A stretch of 64,000 nucleotides of DNA, from positions 124,001 through 188,000 of the forward strand of contig NZ_WSQA01000004.1 of assembly GCF_009768885.1 (NCBI RefSeq). Reading direction: 5' to 3'. Shown in pieces: positions 25,514 to 34,871 of this stretch. Source of the DNA: Sphingobacterium humi (GTDB lineage: Bacteria; Bacteroidota; Bacteroidia; Sphingobacteriales; Sphingobacteriaceae). The translations under genes were made by a program, and so were the position numbers. The notes beneath the pieces are model-generated. The model ran no database searches. It saw nothing but the letters and a program-made list of their open reading frames with translations, and was not told the origin of the DNA. Each line of letters begins with the position of its first letter. The stretch's first letter is position 1.

Positions 25514-27349
25514 ATGGCCAGACCGAGATTGAATAGTGGAGATTCGCATTCGGAGGAACTACCTAAACCGAAGTTAAACAAGGAAATCCTGCGAAAAGCG
25601 ATTAAGATTTTTTCTTATATAAAGCCCTTTAAGTGGAAATTTATCATAGGGATGGTCTTCTTGATTTTATCCAGCTTAACCATGCTTACCTTTCCGGCAT
25701 TGCTTGGGGCTATGATTGATGCGGCCCAAGGCCGGCAAACCTTTCCCTGGCTACCTGCTGACGTGATGTACATCGGCTCTGTGGCAATTATTATTCTGTC
25801 CATCCAATCGATTATTTCCTTTTTTCGAATTCGTTTATTTGTAGAGATTGCAGAAAAAGCACTGTCCAATATCCGGAAAGACACTTACCATAAGCTTATT
25901 ACCCTGCCTATTGATTTCTTTGCCAATCGGCGTGTGGGCGAGTTAAACAGCCGCCTATCGGCAGATTTATCGCAAATTCAGGATACTATGACCACGACAC
26001 TGGCCGAAATATTACGGCAGACCATCAGCTTAGGCTTTGGCGTGGTGCTCTTGGTATGGGTATCGCCAAAATTGGCCTTAATGAACTTGAGTATTCTACC
26101 GGTTATTATTGTGGCGGCCTTAATTTTCGGACGTTTTATCCGCAACCTCTCCAAGCAGTCGCAAGATCAATTGGCAGATTCTAATTCCATTGTGCAGGAA
26201 ACCTTATTGGGCATTTCGAATGTGAAGGCCTTTGTAAACGAATATTACGAAGCGAACCGTTATGGTCAAAAACTAAATAAAGCGGTGAGTTTAGCCGTGC
26301 GGGGGGCTACCTTCCGCGGCATCTTTGCCTCCTTTATTATTTTCTGCATCTTCGGTGCGGTTATTTTAGTGATTTGGTATGGCGCGTCATTGGTTTCCAG
26401 AGGCGAAATATCCGTGGGCGACTTAACGACCTACATCCTATACTCCATGTTTGTGGCAGGCTCTATGGGCAGCTTCCCCGAGCTTTATGCCAGCATTCAA
26501 CGCTCGCTGGGTGCCAGTGAACGCGTATTGGAAATTTTAAACGAACAACCCGAAGATATTCAGGTGGCGGAAAGCGATAAGGAAATTCAACAACGGTTAA
26601 CCGGTGACATCTCCTTCGAGCACATCAGCTTCGCCTATCCTACGCGTCCGGATATCCAGATTCTAAAAGACATTTCTTTTCACGTGAAATCGGGCAAGAA
26701 ACTCGCCATCGTCGGCCCTAGCGGCACGGGGAAATCGACCATTGCTTCCCTGATTTTACAATTCTACCAACCATCATCGGGCATTATTCGTTACGATGGT
26801 ATCCCGGCGAACAGCTTATCCCTAACGGATATTCGAAATCAGGTGGCTGTTGTTCCGCAAGATGTGTTGCTTTTCGGCGGTACCATTCGCGAGAACATAA
26901 GCTATGGCAACCTGCATGCCGATGGCAACGATATTATTGCCGCTGCACAACGCGCCAATGCCCATCAGTTTATTATGGGATTCCCCGACGGCTATGATAC
27001 CATGGTGGGGGAACGCGGGGTTAAACTTTCCGGGGGCCAACGCCAGCGTATTGCCATTGCGCGTGCTTTATTGAAAGACCCGGCCATTTTAATCTTGGAT
27101 GAGGCTACCTCTTCCCTGGATTCTGAATCGGAACGCATGGTGCAATTGGCCTTGGAGGAATTGATGCGTAACAGAACATCCGTGATTATTGCGCATCGCC
27201 TATCCACCATTCGGGATGCCGACTGCATTATTGTGGTGGAAAACGGTATTATTTCAGATGCTGGTACGCATCAGGAATTGATGACCAAAGGCTCGGGCCT
27301 TTATCAGCATTTATACCACCTGCAATCCTTACAAGCGATTGAAAGTTAA
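25514..27349 (+). CDS. ABC exporter half-transporter (MsbA/MDR type)
   Basis: A fused exporter with an N-terminal six-helix membrane domain (about residues 40-340) and a C-terminal ATPase. NBD motifs: Walker A GPSGTGKST near residue 400, Q-loop VPQDVLLFGGT, signature KLSGGQRQRIAIARALL near 504, Walker B ILILDEATSSLD near 527 and the H-loop IIAHRLSTI. The 611 residues fit a homodimeric exporter of the MsbA/LmrA group. The substrate (lipid, drug or peptide) cannot be predicted; a peptidase or secretion partner gene is not adjacent. A YtxH-like gene follows after 100 nt. Confidence 0.93.
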   Translation: MARPRLNSGDSHSEELPKPKLNKEILRKAIKIFSYIKPFKWKFIIGMVFLILSSLTMLTFPALLGAMIDAAQGRQTFPWLPADVMYIGSVAIIILSIQSIISFFRIRLFVEIAEKALSNIRKDTYHKLITLPIDFFANRRVGELNSRLSADLSQIQDTMTTTLAEILRQTISLGFGVVLLVWVSPKLALMNLSILPVIIVAALIFGRFIRNLSKQSQDQLADSNSIVQETLLGISNVKAFVNEYYEANRYGQKLNKAVSLAVRGATFRGIFASFIIFCIFGAVILVIWYGASLVSRGEISVGDLTTYILYSMFVAGSMGSFPELYASIQRSLGASERVLEILNEQPEDIQVAESDKEIQQRLTGDISFEHISFAYPTRPDIQILKDISFHVKSGKKLAIVGPSGTGKSTIASLILQFYQPSSGIIRYDGIPANSLSLTDIRNQVAVVPQDVLLFGGTIRENISYGNLHADGNDIIAAAQRANAHQFIMGFPDGYDTMVGERGVKLSGGQRQRIAIARALLKDPAILILDEATSSLDSESERMVQLALEELMRNRTSVIIAHRLSTIRDADCIIVVENGIISDAGTHQELMTKGSGLYQHLYHLQSLQAIES

Positions 27350-27449
27350 TTTTTGTTAATTTCTGAAAACCCTAAACATTTTGGCTTCTTGCTTGTTTAA
27401 GATTATAAATAAGTAAATTAGAAAAAATAGGATATTAATTAATAGAATC

Positions 27450-27824
27450 ATGGAAAACAGAAATGGACTAGTGGCATTTGCCCTATTAGGTTTAGCAGTA
27501 GGAACTGCCGCATACTATTTATTAGGAACAGAAGACGGTAAGAAACAATTGGATCGGGCAAACGATGGGATCAAAAGTTTGACCAAATCCATTAAAGATC
27601 TTTCCAAGAAAGAAGCAAAACGTGCTTCAAAATTTGCAAAAACAGCAAAAGAAGATTTAGAAAACTTAAAAGATCGCGCCAAAGAAGCGGGAAAAAGCGC
27701 TTTAGACAAGGCTTCTTCCAAAGCGAACGAATGGGCGAATAAAGCATCCGATGCCGCACATGGCATGGCTGATCGTGCAGAGCAAGTGGCCGATCGTGCA
27801 AAATCAGAAATTAAAAACGCGTAA
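27450..27824 (+). CDS. YtxH-like protein with membrane helix and alanine/lysine-rich tail
   Basis: A 124-residue protein with a short hydrophobic helix (LVAFALLGLAVGTAAYYLLG) and then a long, highly charged helical tail of Lys/Asp/Ala, with runs such as KDRAKEAGKSALDKASSK and DRAEQVADRAK that resemble the eleven-residue periodicity of LEA/YtxH stress proteins. The likely role is membrane-associated and general-stress related, by family analogy only. It has no obvious functional link to the flanking ABC transporter or ccm genes. Confidence 0.75.
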   Translation: MENRNGLVAFALLGLAVGTAAYYLLGTEDGKKQLDRANDGIKSLTKSIKDLSKKEAKRASKFAKTAKEDLENLKDRAKEAGKSALDKASSKANEWANKASDAAHGMADRAEQVADRAKSEIKNA

Positions 27825-27862
27825 TTTCTAAGCGTAAGGCATGGGCGCAACAGATTGATTTG

Positions 27863-27870
27863 TATCTTTG
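27863..27870 (+). promoter_or_regulatory. -7 box immediately before ccmB
   Basis: TATCTTTG is an exact TAnnTTTG match ending only 6 nt before the ccmB ATG, which would give a leaderless or nearly leaderless mRNA. No TTTG is seen 19-21 nt upstream. Confidence 0.55.
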
Positions 27871-27876
27871 TAGAAC

Positions 27877-28536
27877 ATGAATCTGTTTACTCAAGTCAAA
27901 ACATTAATATATAAAGATGTTTTATTAGAATGGCGTTCTAAATACGCAATCAATAGCATCTTATTGTATGTAGTATCCACGGTATTTGTTTGTTATCAAT
28001 CTTTCAAATCCGTGGATTCTCCTATTTGGAACACCCTGTTCTGGATTATTCTACTCTTTGCGGCCATCAATGCCTTAAGCCGTAGTTTCTTGCAGGAAAC
28101 AGGTTCCCGACAGCTGTACTACTTCAGCATCGTATCGCCACAAGCCATTATCTTGGCTAAAATATGCTACAATTCCTTCATCATGCTGCTGCTTTCTAGC
28201 ACGGCATTTCTGGTATACAACCTCATATTCAGCAATGAGGTGGGGCATTGGGGCATCTATATGTTAAGCATCTTACTAGGCAGCATCAGCTTTGCCACGG
28301 TGTTCACCATGGTGGCTGGCATCAGTGCCAAAGCGGGCAACAACAGCACCATTATGGCGATATTAAGTTTCCCGGTTATCATCCCCTTATTGATCGTGTT
28401 AATCAACCTTTCGCAACAAGGTGTGATTGGTGGAAATTTCGAAGCCAGTTGGAAGGATATTAGCGTTTTATTGGCAATTAATGTCGTTACAATTGCCATT
28501 TCTTTGCTGTTATTTCCTTACCTTTGGCGAGATTGA
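27877..28536 (+). CDS. ccmB: Heme exporter protein CcmB
   Basis: Integral membrane subunit of the CcmABCD complex used in system I cytochrome c maturation. The 219 residues begin with KTLIYKDVLLEWRSKYAINSILLY, which fits the family pattern of an N-terminal KDL-x-x-E-x-R segment, and contain six hydrophobic helices. ccmC follows after 13 nt. The usual ATPase partner CcmA is not adjacent, and the YtxH-like gene occupies its expected place. Confidence 0.92.
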   Translation: MNLFTQVKTLIYKDVLLEWRSKYAINSILLYVVSTVFVCYQSFKSVDSPIWNTLFWIILLFAAINALSRSFLQETGSRQLYYFSIVSPQAIILAKICYNSFIMLLLSSTAFLVYNLIFSNEVGHWGIYMLSILLGSISFATVFTMVAGISAKAGNNSTIMAILSFPVIIPLLIVLINLSQQGVIGGNFEASWKDISVLLAINVVTIAISLLLFPYLWRD

Positions 28537-28549
28537 TATTTAATTTGCA

Positions 28550-29212
28550 ATGAGAAAAAATTGGTGGAAAATCCTAGCGCTTATCTTGGTAGCAAGCTCT
28601 ATTGTTGCCGGCTTTTTAGGACCTGTTCCCGTACTTCCAATCCTGCATGAAACCATAAGAAACGTGTATTTCCATGTACCCATGTGGTTTACCATGATTT
28701 CTTTATACCTGATTTCCGTCATCTACAGTGTAAAATATTTGAACACGGGCAAGCGTGCTTACGACCTGATGGCCGTGGAAGCCGTAAACACCGGGATTTT
28801 ATTTTGCGCCTGTGGATTAATGACGGGTATGCTATGGGCTAACATTACTTGGGGTGCACCTTGGCCAAACGATCCGAAATTAAACGGTTCGGCCATTGCG
28901 ACCTTGATGTATTTGGCGTATTTGGTATTGCGCAATGCCTTGGAAGAAGAACAAAAACGAGCGAAGATCTCGGCGATCTATAATATTTTCGCCTTCCCGA
29001 TCATGTTCGTATTAATTTATATCTTGCCGAAACTGAACGATTCCTTGCATCCCGGTAGCGGAGGCAACTCGACGTTTGGCGACTTGGACATGGACAATTA
29101 CATGCGTCCGGTTTTTTACACCGCGGTGGTCGGTTGGATTTTGATTGGCGTTTGGATTACCACCCTGCGCTATCGCGTACGTTTAATTGAAGACAAAAAG
29201 AATTCTTTATAA
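28550..29212 (+). CDS. ccmC: Cytochrome c biogenesis protein CcmC
   Basis: Membrane protein that presents heme to CcmE. The tryptophan-rich motif of heme-handling proteins is visible as MLWANITWGAPWPNDPKL (about residues 95-112), with flanking His at YFHVPMWFTM and near LHPGSGGNSTF. Six transmembrane helices and 220 residues agree with the family. It lies between ccmB and the small ccmD-like gene; ccmE and ccmF are not in the window. Confidence 0.94.
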   Translation: MRKNWWKILALILVASSIVAGFLGPVPVLPILHETIRNVYFHVPMWFTMISLYLISVIYSVKYLNTGKRAYDLMAVEAVNTGILFCACGLMTGMLWANITWGAPWPNDPKLNGSAIATLMYLAYLVLRNALEEEQKRAKISAIYNIFAFPIMFVLIYILPKLNDSLHPGSGGNSTFGDLDMDNYMRPVFYTAVVGWILIGVWITTLRYRVRLIEDKKNSL

Positions 29213-29214
29213 TC

Positions 29215-29421
29215 ATGAAAAAATTGAGCCTGCTCTTTTTGGGGCTGATCGCCTTTATGCCTGCTGTATTCGCACAAAACCAAGTGGATATGGCCAGTGG
29301 ATTACGTTCTGAGGGAAAAATTTATGTCGTAGTACTGGTTTTATTGGTGATTTTTGCGGCCGTGGCGGTTTACCTGTTCACCTTAGACCGTAAGGTAAAA
29401 AAGTTGGAGAAAGATAATTAA
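29215..29421 (+). CDS. CcmD-like small membrane protein
   Basis: A 68-residue protein directly after ccmC (2 nt). It has a signal peptide-like N-terminus (KKLSLLFLGLIAFMPAVFAQ), one transmembrane helix (VVVLVLLVIFAAVAVYLF) and a basic C-terminal tail (DRKVKKLEKDN). This is the Bacteroidota version of CcmD, which stabilises CcmC/CcmE; the extra leader hydrophobic segment is absent from proteobacterial CcmD. Assignment rests on position, topology and tail. Confidence 0.82.
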   Translation: MKKLSLLFLGLIAFMPAVFAQNQVDMASGLRSEGKIYVVVLVLLVIFAAVAVYLFTLDRKVKKLEKDN

Positions 29422-29432
29422 ACAGCTTTTCC

Positions 29433-30416
29433 ATGCTGATTAACCAACACCGGACCCTCTCTGGCCTGAACATTTTCCTCGTATCCTTAGTTGGTACCAT
29501 CTTATGTTTAGGTGTCTATCTGCATCTTCCGGATCGCTTGACGCCGGTATTGTATGAACCGGCAATCGGCAATCTCTTTGGCGCAGACATGGGGAAATCC
29601 CTGTCGCCCCAAATCAACGTTATTATTACCCTGGTCCTCACCATCTTGCAGGCCTTTAACCTAAACAGGGTGGTTAACCACTTTAACTTATTGGGGAAAC
29701 CGAACTTCCTGACGGCCTTGATGTTCATGACCTTGGTCAGCTTGTTCATTCCTTTCCTGGTGTTATCGCCTACACTCATCTGTAATTTCATTACCATTTG
29801 GATGCTGTATAAATTATTTAATATTTATAAGCAGGCCGATGTGAAGGGAATTATGTTTGATTTGGGGATGTTGGTGGCCCTGGGCAGTTTGATTTACTTC
29901 CCCTTTATTGTGATGCTGCCCCTGATTTGGATCAGCTTAATTATATTCCGCCCCTTTTCCTGGCGCGAATGGATAACGCCCTTAATGGGGGTTATCGTGG
30001 TCTACTTCCTGTTGGCGGTGGCCTATTACTGGTTTGAGCGGATGCCTGAGTTTTATCAGATTTTCATCCCCTTTACCTATCCCTTCCCTACCCGCTTAAA
30101 CATGGAAGTGTATGACTATTTTGTCTTGATTCCTATTGTGGTTGCCTTGATTGGATTTCTACTGATCTTAAAAGACAATTTCTTTAAGAGTGTGGTGCAG
30201 GTGCGGAAGAGTTTTCAGCTGTTGTTTTTTATGCTGTTGTTGATTGTAGGATCGTTTTACCTAAATCCGGAGCGCTCGGTAAACCACTTTTTACTTTGCG
30301 TGCCAGCAATTTCCATTTACTTGGCTTACTTTTTTACCCATGCCAAGCGGAAATGGTTCTATGAGAGCCTGTATTTGGTAATCTTACTCACGATTCTCTA
30401 TTTTCAGTTTTTCTAA
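29433..30416 (+). CDS. DUF6427-type polytopic membrane protein
   Basis: Membrane protein of 327 residues with about ten predicted helices and the pattern LNRVVNHFNLLGKPNFLTALMF plus IIFRPFSWREWITPLMGV, which I associate with the Bacteroidota family DUF6427. The function is unknown. It follows the ccmD-like gene by 11 nt on the same strand and is probably co-transcribed with ccmBCD, but no biochemical link is visible. Confidence 0.72.
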   Translation: MLINQHRTLSGLNIFLVSLVGTILCLGVYLHLPDRLTPVLYEPAIGNLFGADMGKSLSPQINVIITLVLTILQAFNLNRVVNHFNLLGKPNFLTALMFMTLVSLFIPFLVLSPTLICNFITIWMLYKLFNIYKQADVKGIMFDLGMLVALGSLIYFPFIVMLPLIWISLIIFRPFSWREWITPLMGVIVVYFLLAVAYYWFERMPEFYQIFIPFTYPFPTRLNMEVYDYFVLIPIVVALIGFLLILKDNFFKSVVQVRKSFQLLFFMLLLIVGSFYLNPERSVNHFLLCVPAISIYLAYFFTHAKRKWFYESLYLVILLTILYFQFF

Positions 30417-30459
30417 CCAACTGTATAGTAGTTGTTTAACCTTTTTTAACAACAAAAAC

Positions 30460-30490
30460 TTAGCTGCTATTTAAAAAATAGATAGTTTTG
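30460..30490 (+). promoter_or_regulatory. Promoter of the outer-membrane barrel/LptC unit
   Basis: The -7 box TAGTTTTG at 30483-30490 is preceded 19 nt upstream by TTAG, a weak -33. It leaves a leader of about 100 nt to the ATG at 30597. Confidence 0.5.
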
Positions 30491-30596
30491 TAGCAAAAAT
30501 TCAAGAGAATACAGCCATAACAGAAGATTTAACCTCATCGTTTTGGACCATCTGATTTCAGAAACCGTGTTCTTCAAATCGATGTATCAAATAAAA

Positions 30597-31928
30597 ATGT
30601 TGAAACAATTGAAACCATTTTTCTCATATTCGCGACTACTGATGGTCCTGGGCGTTAGCTCCTTATTACTCACCAGTACGCGCGGTTTTGCACAGTCCTC
30701 TACTTCCCATTCTCCCTACTCACAATTTGGTTTAGGTCAAATCCGCGAAGATTTATTGCCTCAAACCCGGGCCATGGGCGGCATTTCAACAGGGGTGCGT
30801 TACGTTGGCGGCTTGCCAACCCTAAATATTGCCAACCCGGCAAGTTATGCCGCTTTATCGCGGACTATTCTTGACGCCGGCTTATACGGCAACATTACCC
30901 AACTCGAGAAAAATAGTGCTAAAGACCATACGGCTGACTTCGCATTCAGTCATATCACCATTGCGATACCCTTTGGTAAGGCTGGTGGCGTTTCTTTCGG
31001 CTTAATGCCTTTCTCGGATGTGGGGTACAACGCATCCGTGATTCGTCAATTCGAAAATACCCCCTATAAATCGAGCTTAGTGGGCGAAGGTGGGGTTAAT
31101 AAAGCTTATTTAGGCTATGGCGTTTCCCCTATTAAAGGATTCAGTATCGGTGCAAACGTAGGCTTCCTATTCGGAAACCTCTATGATAAAGCGATGATCG
31201 AATTCCCTCAGGCGGCCGGCTTTTACAATACCGTACAAACCTCAACACGTGAAATTCGTGGCGCTTCCATCGATTATGGTGCACAATACTTCAAGGCATT
31301 GGGGAATCGGTTAAACTTTACCATAGGTTATTCCGGATCCTTGGATAATGCTATCCGCAATAAAACGACTTCCATGGTTACTTTGACGCAAACCAACCCG
31401 AATATGTCGGATGGCGAGCAAGTAGCCATTGACACCACGGCCTTTAATTTGGTTTCCAATCGCGATGTTAACTTACCATTACGCCATAATGTAGGCTTTA
31501 CCGTATCTAAAGGGGTAAACTGGATGGTTGGTGCGGACTTTAAATATGCCGACTGGTCGAAATTCCAAACCCGCGAAGGGGAAGAGAAATTAGGAAAAAA
31601 CATCGGTGTGGCCATTGGTGGTCAGTTTAAACCAGATGCGACTTCCCTGAAATATTTAAATGTAGTGGATTATAGATTAGGCTTCCGCTATAATAAAAGC
31701 CATATCACGGTGGACAAACAACGTTTAACGGACATGGCAGTTACCGTAGGGATGGGCTTCCCGCTGTCGGAGACGAACTTCGGAAGAACCTTCTCGAGCA
31801 TTAACGTGTCGGCCGAATTCGGACAACACGGCACCATGAAAAATAACCTGATCAGAGAGCGTTATATTAACTTTAATATTGGTTTTACCATTAACGACGC
31901 TTGGTTTATCAGACGTAGTTACGATTAA
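30597..31928 (+). CDS. Outer-membrane beta-barrel protein (OmpP1/FadL-like)
   Basis: A signal peptide (LLMVLGVSSLLLTSTRGFAQ) followed by a barrel of about 410 residues. The N-terminal part, SPYSQFGLGQIREDLLPQTRAMGG, and recurrent glycine/aromatic strands (GGVSFGLMPFSDVGYNA) resemble the FadL-like transport family common in Bacteroidota. The ATG at 30597 is chosen because it directly precedes the signal peptide; the ATG at 30543 adds 18 polar residues. The gene is followed after 5 nt by the LptC-like gene, so the two are co-transcribed. Confidence 0.8.
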   Translation: MLKQLKPFFSYSRLLMVLGVSSLLLTSTRGFAQSSTSHSPYSQFGLGQIREDLLPQTRAMGGISTGVRYVGGLPTLNIANPASYAALSRTILDAGLYGNITQLEKNSAKDHTADFAFSHITIAIPFGKAGGVSFGLMPFSDVGYNASVIRQFENTPYKSSLVGEGGVNKAYLGYGVSPIKGFSIGANVGFLFGNLYDKAMIEFPQAAGFYNTVQTSTREIRGASIDYGAQYFKALGNRLNFTIGYSGSLDNAIRNKTTSMVTLTQTNPNMSDGEQVAIDTTAFNLVSNRDVNLPLRHNVGFTVSKGVNWMVGADFKYADWSKFQTREGEEKLGKNIGVAIGGQFKPDATSLKYLNVVDYRLGFRYNKSHITVDKQRLTDMAVTVGMGFPLSETNFGRTFSSINVSAEFGQHGTMKNNLIRERYINFNIGFTINDAWFIRRSYD

Positions 31929-31933
31929 TACCC

Positions 31934-32551
31934 ATGTTTTCAACAAAGAGAAAATACAAGATATCTTCAATTTTGCCCCTATCAATACTATTGCTAGGGG
32001 CAATCTTGTCAAGTGCCTGTGAAAATGACATGAAGGATATTGACCGTATGGCCAATATTCAGCAAGAAGAGGCGGTTGATATCTCGAAGGACGTGATTGT
32101 GGTGTACAGTGATTCGGCTCGTGTAAAAGCAGAGCTGACCGCCCCTGAAATGCGGGTGTATCACGATACCACCAACCGAACACAAGGGGATTATGAGTTT
32201 AAAAAAGGGGTGAAGATTATTTTCTTTGATGAACAAGCCAAGGAATCGCAGCGCATCACTTCCAAGTATGCCAAGCAATATGCAGAAACAGGCTTGATCG
32301 AGTTTCGCCAAAACGTTATTCTAACCATGGCCAACGGATCTATCGTAAGAACCGAGGAACTCTTCTACGATGAAAAGGGCGCTAAATATTATAATACCCA
32401 GCCAATTACCATTGAGTTCACCGAGGGTCGCGGCCACTTATCGGGCACTTCCTTCACTTCGGATCTAGACTTCAACCGGGTAGATTTCACCGAATCTACA
32501 GGGCTCTATTACTTCGACGCCAACAAGAAGATTCCAGGCTTTGGGAACTAA
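31934..32551 (+). CDS. lptC: LptC-like LPS export lipoprotein
   Basis: Periplasmic component of lipopolysaccharide export that passes LPS from LptBFG to LptA. It has an N-terminal signal with a lipobox-like SSAC, then an OstA/LptC-type beta-jellyroll: ELTAPEMRVYHDTTN, YEFKKGVKIIFFDEQ, ITSKYAKQYAETGLIEFRQNVILTMANG and RGHLSGTSFTSDLDF. The 205 residues match the Bacteroidota members, which are lipoproteins, unlike the membrane-anchored E. coli LptC. It follows the outer-membrane barrel gene; the PpiD-like gene lies 153 nt downstream behind its own promoter box. Confidence 0.85.
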   Translation: MFSTKRKYKISSILPLSILLLGAILSSACENDMKDIDRMANIQQEEAVDISKDVIVVYSDSARVKAELTAPEMRVYHDTTNRTQGDYEFKKGVKIIFFDEQAKESQRITSKYAKQYAETGLIEFRQNVILTMANGSIVRTEELFYDEKGAKYYNTQPITIEFTEGRGHLSGTSFTSDLDFNRVDFTESTGLYYFDANKKIPGFGN

Positions 32552-32630
32552 CAGGTAGTGAAGCATTTGACAGAATAAAAATTAGCCGGGAGCGATTAAT
32601 AAATTTTTACAGTTTTTTTCATAAAAATTG

Positions 32631-32638
32631 TATCTTGC
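32631..32638 (+). promoter_or_regulatory. -7 box of the PpiD-like gene
   Basis: TATCTTGC, one or two mismatches from TAnnTTTG, with T-rich tracts (GTTTTTTTC) about 20 nt upstream. The leader is about 65 nt. Confidence 0.45.
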
Positions 32639-32704
32639 GCCTTGTTTTAACAAAACACAATTAAGTAAAAAAATTAAGCATTTAATAAAATTTAGAATAC
32701 AGTT

Positions 32705-34807
32705 ATGGGATTAATGAGCTATTTGCGAAACCGTGCCGGCTTAGTCATTTTCGTGATCGGTTTAGCAATTGTTGCGTTTTTACTGGGAGACATCATCAAT
32801 ATGGGGACTCCATTTTGGCGTAGTAGCCAGAGTGAGGTTGGAAGTATTAATGGTGAAAGTGTAAACCACCTCGCATTCAATGCGCAGGTAGATCAAGCTA
32901 ACGCCATGTATCAACAACAAATGGGAGGCAATGTGACTCCTCAAATGCGTGGATTTGCCGTACAACAGGTATGGAATCAGTTTATTTCACAAGAATTATT
33001 GAAACAAGAGATTGAGAAAATCGGCATCGATGTAGGCAAAGATGAGTTAAATAGCTTAATTTTTGGAGACAACCCTTCTATGCAGATTATGCAAGCTTTT
33101 GCGAATCCGCAGACCGGTCAATTAGACAAAGCCTATATTACCGCCGTTCGCGAGCAGGCAAAAACAAACCCGGAAGTGAAACAACAATGGGAAGGTTTGT
33201 TGGAGAGCGTGAGAAACGAGCGTTTGAACCAAAAGTACACCAACTTAATCAACAACAGTATTTACACCACCTCCCTAGAAGCGGAGTACGATTATAACTC
33301 GCGTAATAAATTGGCGAACTTCAAATACGTGATGTTGGATTACGCTTCTGTAAACGATGCAGAGGTGAAATTGACAGATGCGGATTACAACGAATATTAC
33401 GAGAAGAATAAAAAAGCATTCCGTAACGAAGAAGAAACCCGTAACGTAGAGTATGTATTGTTCAATGCAAGCCCGAATGCTGCAGATACAGCAACTATTT
33501 TAGGAAACATCCAAAAGTTGAAAACGGACTTACAGGCGGCAACAAACGATTCTTCCTTCGTATCCATCAACTCGGATAATAAATACCCGGTTAAATATTA
33601 CAGCAAAGGTCAATTAAGCCCTGCTTTAGACTCTGTGGTATTCAATGCGGCATCAGGAACAACCGTAGGCCCTTACTTAACACAAGGCGTTTACGAGATT
33701 GCGAAAGTTATTGAAACGAAATTCAGCCCTGACTCGGTAAAAGCCAGCCATATCTTATTGAACCCAGCGACCGAAGGTGGTGTAGATAAAGCCTTGAAAA
33801 AAGCAGACTCTATTAAAACCTTATTAGCAAACGGTGCAAGCATGGCCGCTTTAGCTGTAGAATTCAGTGAAGATACAGGTAGCAAGAACAACGGTGGTGA
33901 CTTAGGAACTTTCACCCGTGGAAGAATGATTCCTGAGTTTGAAGAAGCTGCCTTCAGTGGTGCGCCAGGTGAGATCAAAGTCGTGAACTCGAACTATGGT
34001 GTTCACATCTTGAAAATCGAAAAACAAATCGGAAACTCGAAGATTGCGAAATTAGCAATCGTTGATAAAACCATTATTGCTGGAAAAGAAACAACAGATG
34101 CGGCTTATGCGAAAGCAAACAGCTTCTTCTCGGCCATCAATAAAGATAATTTCGAAGATATCGCGAAACAACAAAATGCATCGATTCAACAAAACGAGCG
34201 CACCTTGGCTATGGACAACATGCTGGGTGGCGTAGAAGTTCCGCGTGAGCTTGTGCGTTGGGCCTACGAAGCGAAAGTTGGCGATGTTTCTGATAAAGTA
34301 TACGAAACAGAAGATAACTTCATCGTAGCACGCTTAAAAGCCGTTCAGCCGAAAGGGCAACAGCCAATGGCTGCTGTGAAAAGCTTAATTGAACCAGTAG
34401 TGAAAAACTTGGTGAAAGCGAGAATGCTGAAAGAAAAAATGAACAACGCCCTGAACGGTGCTAACTCCATCGATCAAGTGGCGCAGAAATTAGGCAAAAA
34501 CGCGTTGACCGTAGAAAATATTGTATTGGCAAATCCAGTTATTCCTGGAGTTGCTGTAGAAAACGCAGTGGTAGGTACGGTATTCGGATTACAACCTAAC
34601 AAACCTTCGAAAGCTATTGAAGGAAAACAAGGGGTATATGCGGTACAAGTAAGCGGATTCGTAAATCCAAAAGCCATCGCTGCTGAGGAATTGGCGACTC
34701 AACAAAAACAGATTACTTCAGCAAAAGCACAACGCTCTTGGGGTGTAATCTTCAAAGCTTTGCAGGACAACGCGAAGATTGTTGACAATCGTATTAAATT
34801 CTATTAA
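32705..34807 (+). CDS. Peptidylprolyl isomerase, SurA/PpiD type
   Basis: Membrane-anchored periplasmic chaperone of 700 residues. An N-terminal helix (AGLVIFVIGLAIVAFLLGDI) is followed by a SurA N-terminal-like chaperone region (about residues 40-230), then a parvulin domain around residues 345-440 (VKASHILLNPA, SEDTGSKNNGGDLGTFTRGRM, EFEEAAFSG) and a degenerate second isomerase-like region. The architecture is that of PpiD, with one TM and a large periplasmic part for folding of outer-membrane proteins. The LptC-like gene and the barrel gene upstream fit an envelope-biogenesis cluster. Confidence 0.92.
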   Translation: MGLMSYLRNRAGLVIFVIGLAIVAFLLGDIINMGTPFWRSSQSEVGSINGESVNHLAFNAQVDQANAMYQQQMGGNVTPQMRGFAVQQVWNQFISQELLKQEIEKIGIDVGKDELNSLIFGDNPSMQIMQAFANPQTGQLDKAYITAVREQAKTNPEVKQQWEGLLESVRNERLNQKYTNLINNSIYTTSLEAEYDYNSRNKLANFKYVMLDYASVNDAEVKLTDADYNEYYEKNKKAFRNEEETRNVEYVLFNASPNAADTATILGNIQKLKTDLQAATNDSSFVSINSDNKYPVKYYSKGQLSPALDSVVFNAASGTTVGPYLTQGVYEIAKVIETKFSPDSVKASHILLNPATEGGVDKALKKADSIKTLLANGASMAALAVEFSEDTGSKNNGGDLGTFTRGRMIPEFEEAAFSGAPGEIKVVNSNYGVHILKIEKQIGNSKIAKLAIVDKTIIAGKETTDAAYAKANSFFSAINKDNFEDIAKQQNASIQQNERTLAMDNMLGGVEVPRELVRWAYEAKVGDVSDKVYETEDNFIVARLKAVQPKGQQPMAAVKSLIEPVVKNLVKARMLKEKMNNALNGANSIDQVAQKLGKNALTVENIVLANPVIPGVAVENAVVGTVFGLQPNKPSKAIEGKQGVYAVQVSGFVNPKAIAAEELATQQKQITSAKAQRSWGVIFKALQDNAKIVDNRIKFY

Positions 34808-34827
34808 CAAAGAATAGTTAAATTTGT

Positions 34828-34860
34828 AGCTGGATAGCAATATGTTATCCAGCTTTTTTT
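34828..34860 (+). terminator. Terminator after the PpiD-like gene
   Basis: AGCTGGATA and TATCCAGCT form a 9-bp stem followed by seven T. A TAnnTTTG-like TAAATTTG at 34819-34826 overlaps its upstream edge and may start the next transcript. Confidence 0.88.
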
Positions 34861-34871
34861 ATTTTTAGGAA

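Noticed and set aside
31725..32183. Minus-strand ORF of 152 codons
   Set aside because: Spans the junction of the barrel and LptC-like genes on the opposite strand; no recognisable protein features.
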